DNA of 64,000 nt from an uncultured Bacteroidia bacterium (GTDB lineage Bacteria > Bacteroidota > Bacteroidia > Bacteroidales > Prolixibacteraceae): NCBI GenBank assembly GCA_903850335.1, contig CAINLJ010000260.1:1-64000 (forward strand), written 5' to 3'. Position 1 is the stretch's first letter; every line of letters begins with the position of its first letter. The notes beneath the pieces were generated by a model, which was not told the DNA's origin, searched no databases, and saw only the letters and a list, made by a program, of their open reading frames with translations. The translations under genes were made by a program, and so were the position numbers. This document shows, in pieces, positions 63,411 to 64,000 of this stretch.

Positions 63411-64000
63411 ATGTTACTTCGTATCCTTTTTTTTGTCATAAGCTCCTTCTCGATGACATTCGCTGCAAGCGCCGCCGACGTGCCGCTGGTAAGGCTTGGC
63501 GGTGAAGTAGGTGCGGCGGAAAGGTCCTCTATCAATCGCTTCCGTTATGTACCCTATGATTCACTACCCTGGATTCGTGCCGATCTCACGGGGGAGATTG
63601 CTTCCGAATTTGACGAAGCTGGCTGGGATCACATCCTGTTCCGCCCGTTCAAAAATTACTCCGGTGACATCTCTGGTCGCTTCATCGAGATCATGGCGAT
63701 GAACTCCCGTGGCGATTACAATGTGCACCCCGCGTTCAAGGCATTGTTGGCGGAGCTGCCAAAGCATCAGCGTCCGGGAGGCTATTTTGCCGCATCCGGC
63801 CTGATTGACTGGCTGAAGCCCATTGATCATAAAGACATTTATAAAAGCACCATGATGCCCGCCTTGTGGGGCAATGCGCGGTTGTTGTGCGGACTGGTGG
63901 AGGCAAGCCGGGCGTTCCCGGATAACCTGCACCTGCTGGTGATGGCACGCAGGCTAGGGGACTTCTATGTCGGCCTTATTCCGCGTTTCGCCGATCAGGC
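63411..64000 (+). CDS. GH127-like (DUF1680) protein, 5' part
   Basis: The frame opens at ATG 63411 and runs without a stop to the window end (196 codons seen). A signal peptide (MLLRILFFVISSFSMTFAASA) leads to FRPFKNYSGDISGRFIEIMA, KHQRPGGYFAASGLIDWLKP and MMPALWGNARLLCGLVEASRAF. This pattern resembles GH127/DUF1680-type (alpha/alpha)6 enzymes such as beta-L-arabinofuranosidases. The family call is tentative because the catalytic part is missing. It is G+C-rich like the gene before it and starts 47 bases after it. Confidence 0.6.
   Translation, partial: MLLRILFFVISSFSMTFAASAADVPLVRLGGEVGAAERSSINRFRYVPYDSLPWIRADLTGEIASEFDEAGWDHILFRPFKNYSGDISGRFIEIMAMNSRGDYNVHPAFKALLAELPKHQRPGGYFAASGLIDWLKPIDHKDIYKSTMMPALWGNARLLCGLVEASRAFPDNLHLLVMARRLGDFYVGLIPRFADQ

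Noticed and set aside
1..64000. tRNA or rRNA genes
   Set aside because: I saw no T-loop or cloverleaf pattern or rRNA-like sequence in the intergenic stretches; a covariance-model scan would settle it.

Overview
The window reads as chromosome of a Bacteroidota bacterium. The signs are a low G+C base composition over most of its length, several TAnnTTTG-type -7 promoter elements, Sec signal peptides and lipoboxes on most carbohydrate enzymes, a SPOR protein, a TonB-dependent receptor, a propeller/Y_Y_Y sensor kinase and the long PurF-like protein found in this phylum. The genus cannot be told from the sequence.

Region 1 (1-13155, mostly minus strand) is carbohydrate catabolism. One block (6841 down to 342) encodes a GH172-type enzyme, a GH29 alpha-L-fucosidase, a GH116-type enzyme and a DUF6786-like lipoprotein. 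A second block (13155 down to 9598) encodes a clan GH-D-like hydrolase that abuts a GH29-like protein. Between them lie an alpha/beta hydrolase, a small secreted protein and a 0.9-kb stretch of decayed genes and dispersed repeats. A membrane AraC-type regulator (13330-14526, plus) faces the second block. No SusC/SusD pair is present.

Region 2 (15807-32004, minus) is the most unusual part. Eight genes are packed with overlaps of at most 11 bases or gaps of at most 12. In transcription order they are: nSTAND NTPase/WD40 protein, TonB-dependent receptor with a TPR-like N-terminus, GNAT acetyltransferase, transporter/HEAT/cNMP-binding fusion, propeller-Y_Y_Y-GAF-kinase protein whose phospho-acceptor His position is Asp, small intact histidine kinase, beta-barrel protein, and response regulator fused to a SpoIIE/RsbU-type phosphatase. 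I infer a signalling system running from outer membrane to cytoplasm, with phosphatase output on a partner switch encoded elsewhere.

Region 3 (32436-52624) is housekeeping and general metabolism: dnaG with a DinB-like gene, an epimerase and a lipoprotein; then an RRM protein, dprA and a DEAD-box helicase; then a SPOR protein with the long amidophosphoribosyltransferase-like protein; then a U32 peptidase-family protein, an AlbA_2 protein, a YncE/phosphoesterase fusion, TerC and an alkaline phosphatase; then an SDR with an alpha/beta hydrolase.

Region 4 (53055-64000) holds a small Lys/Ala/Pro-rich exported protein with KDGTPD repeats, then a plus-strand glycoside block: GH78-like, TSUP permease, two GH106-like enzymes and a partial GH127-like protein cut by the window end. 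From about 60350 the G+C content rises sharply, which suggests that the last two genes have a different history.
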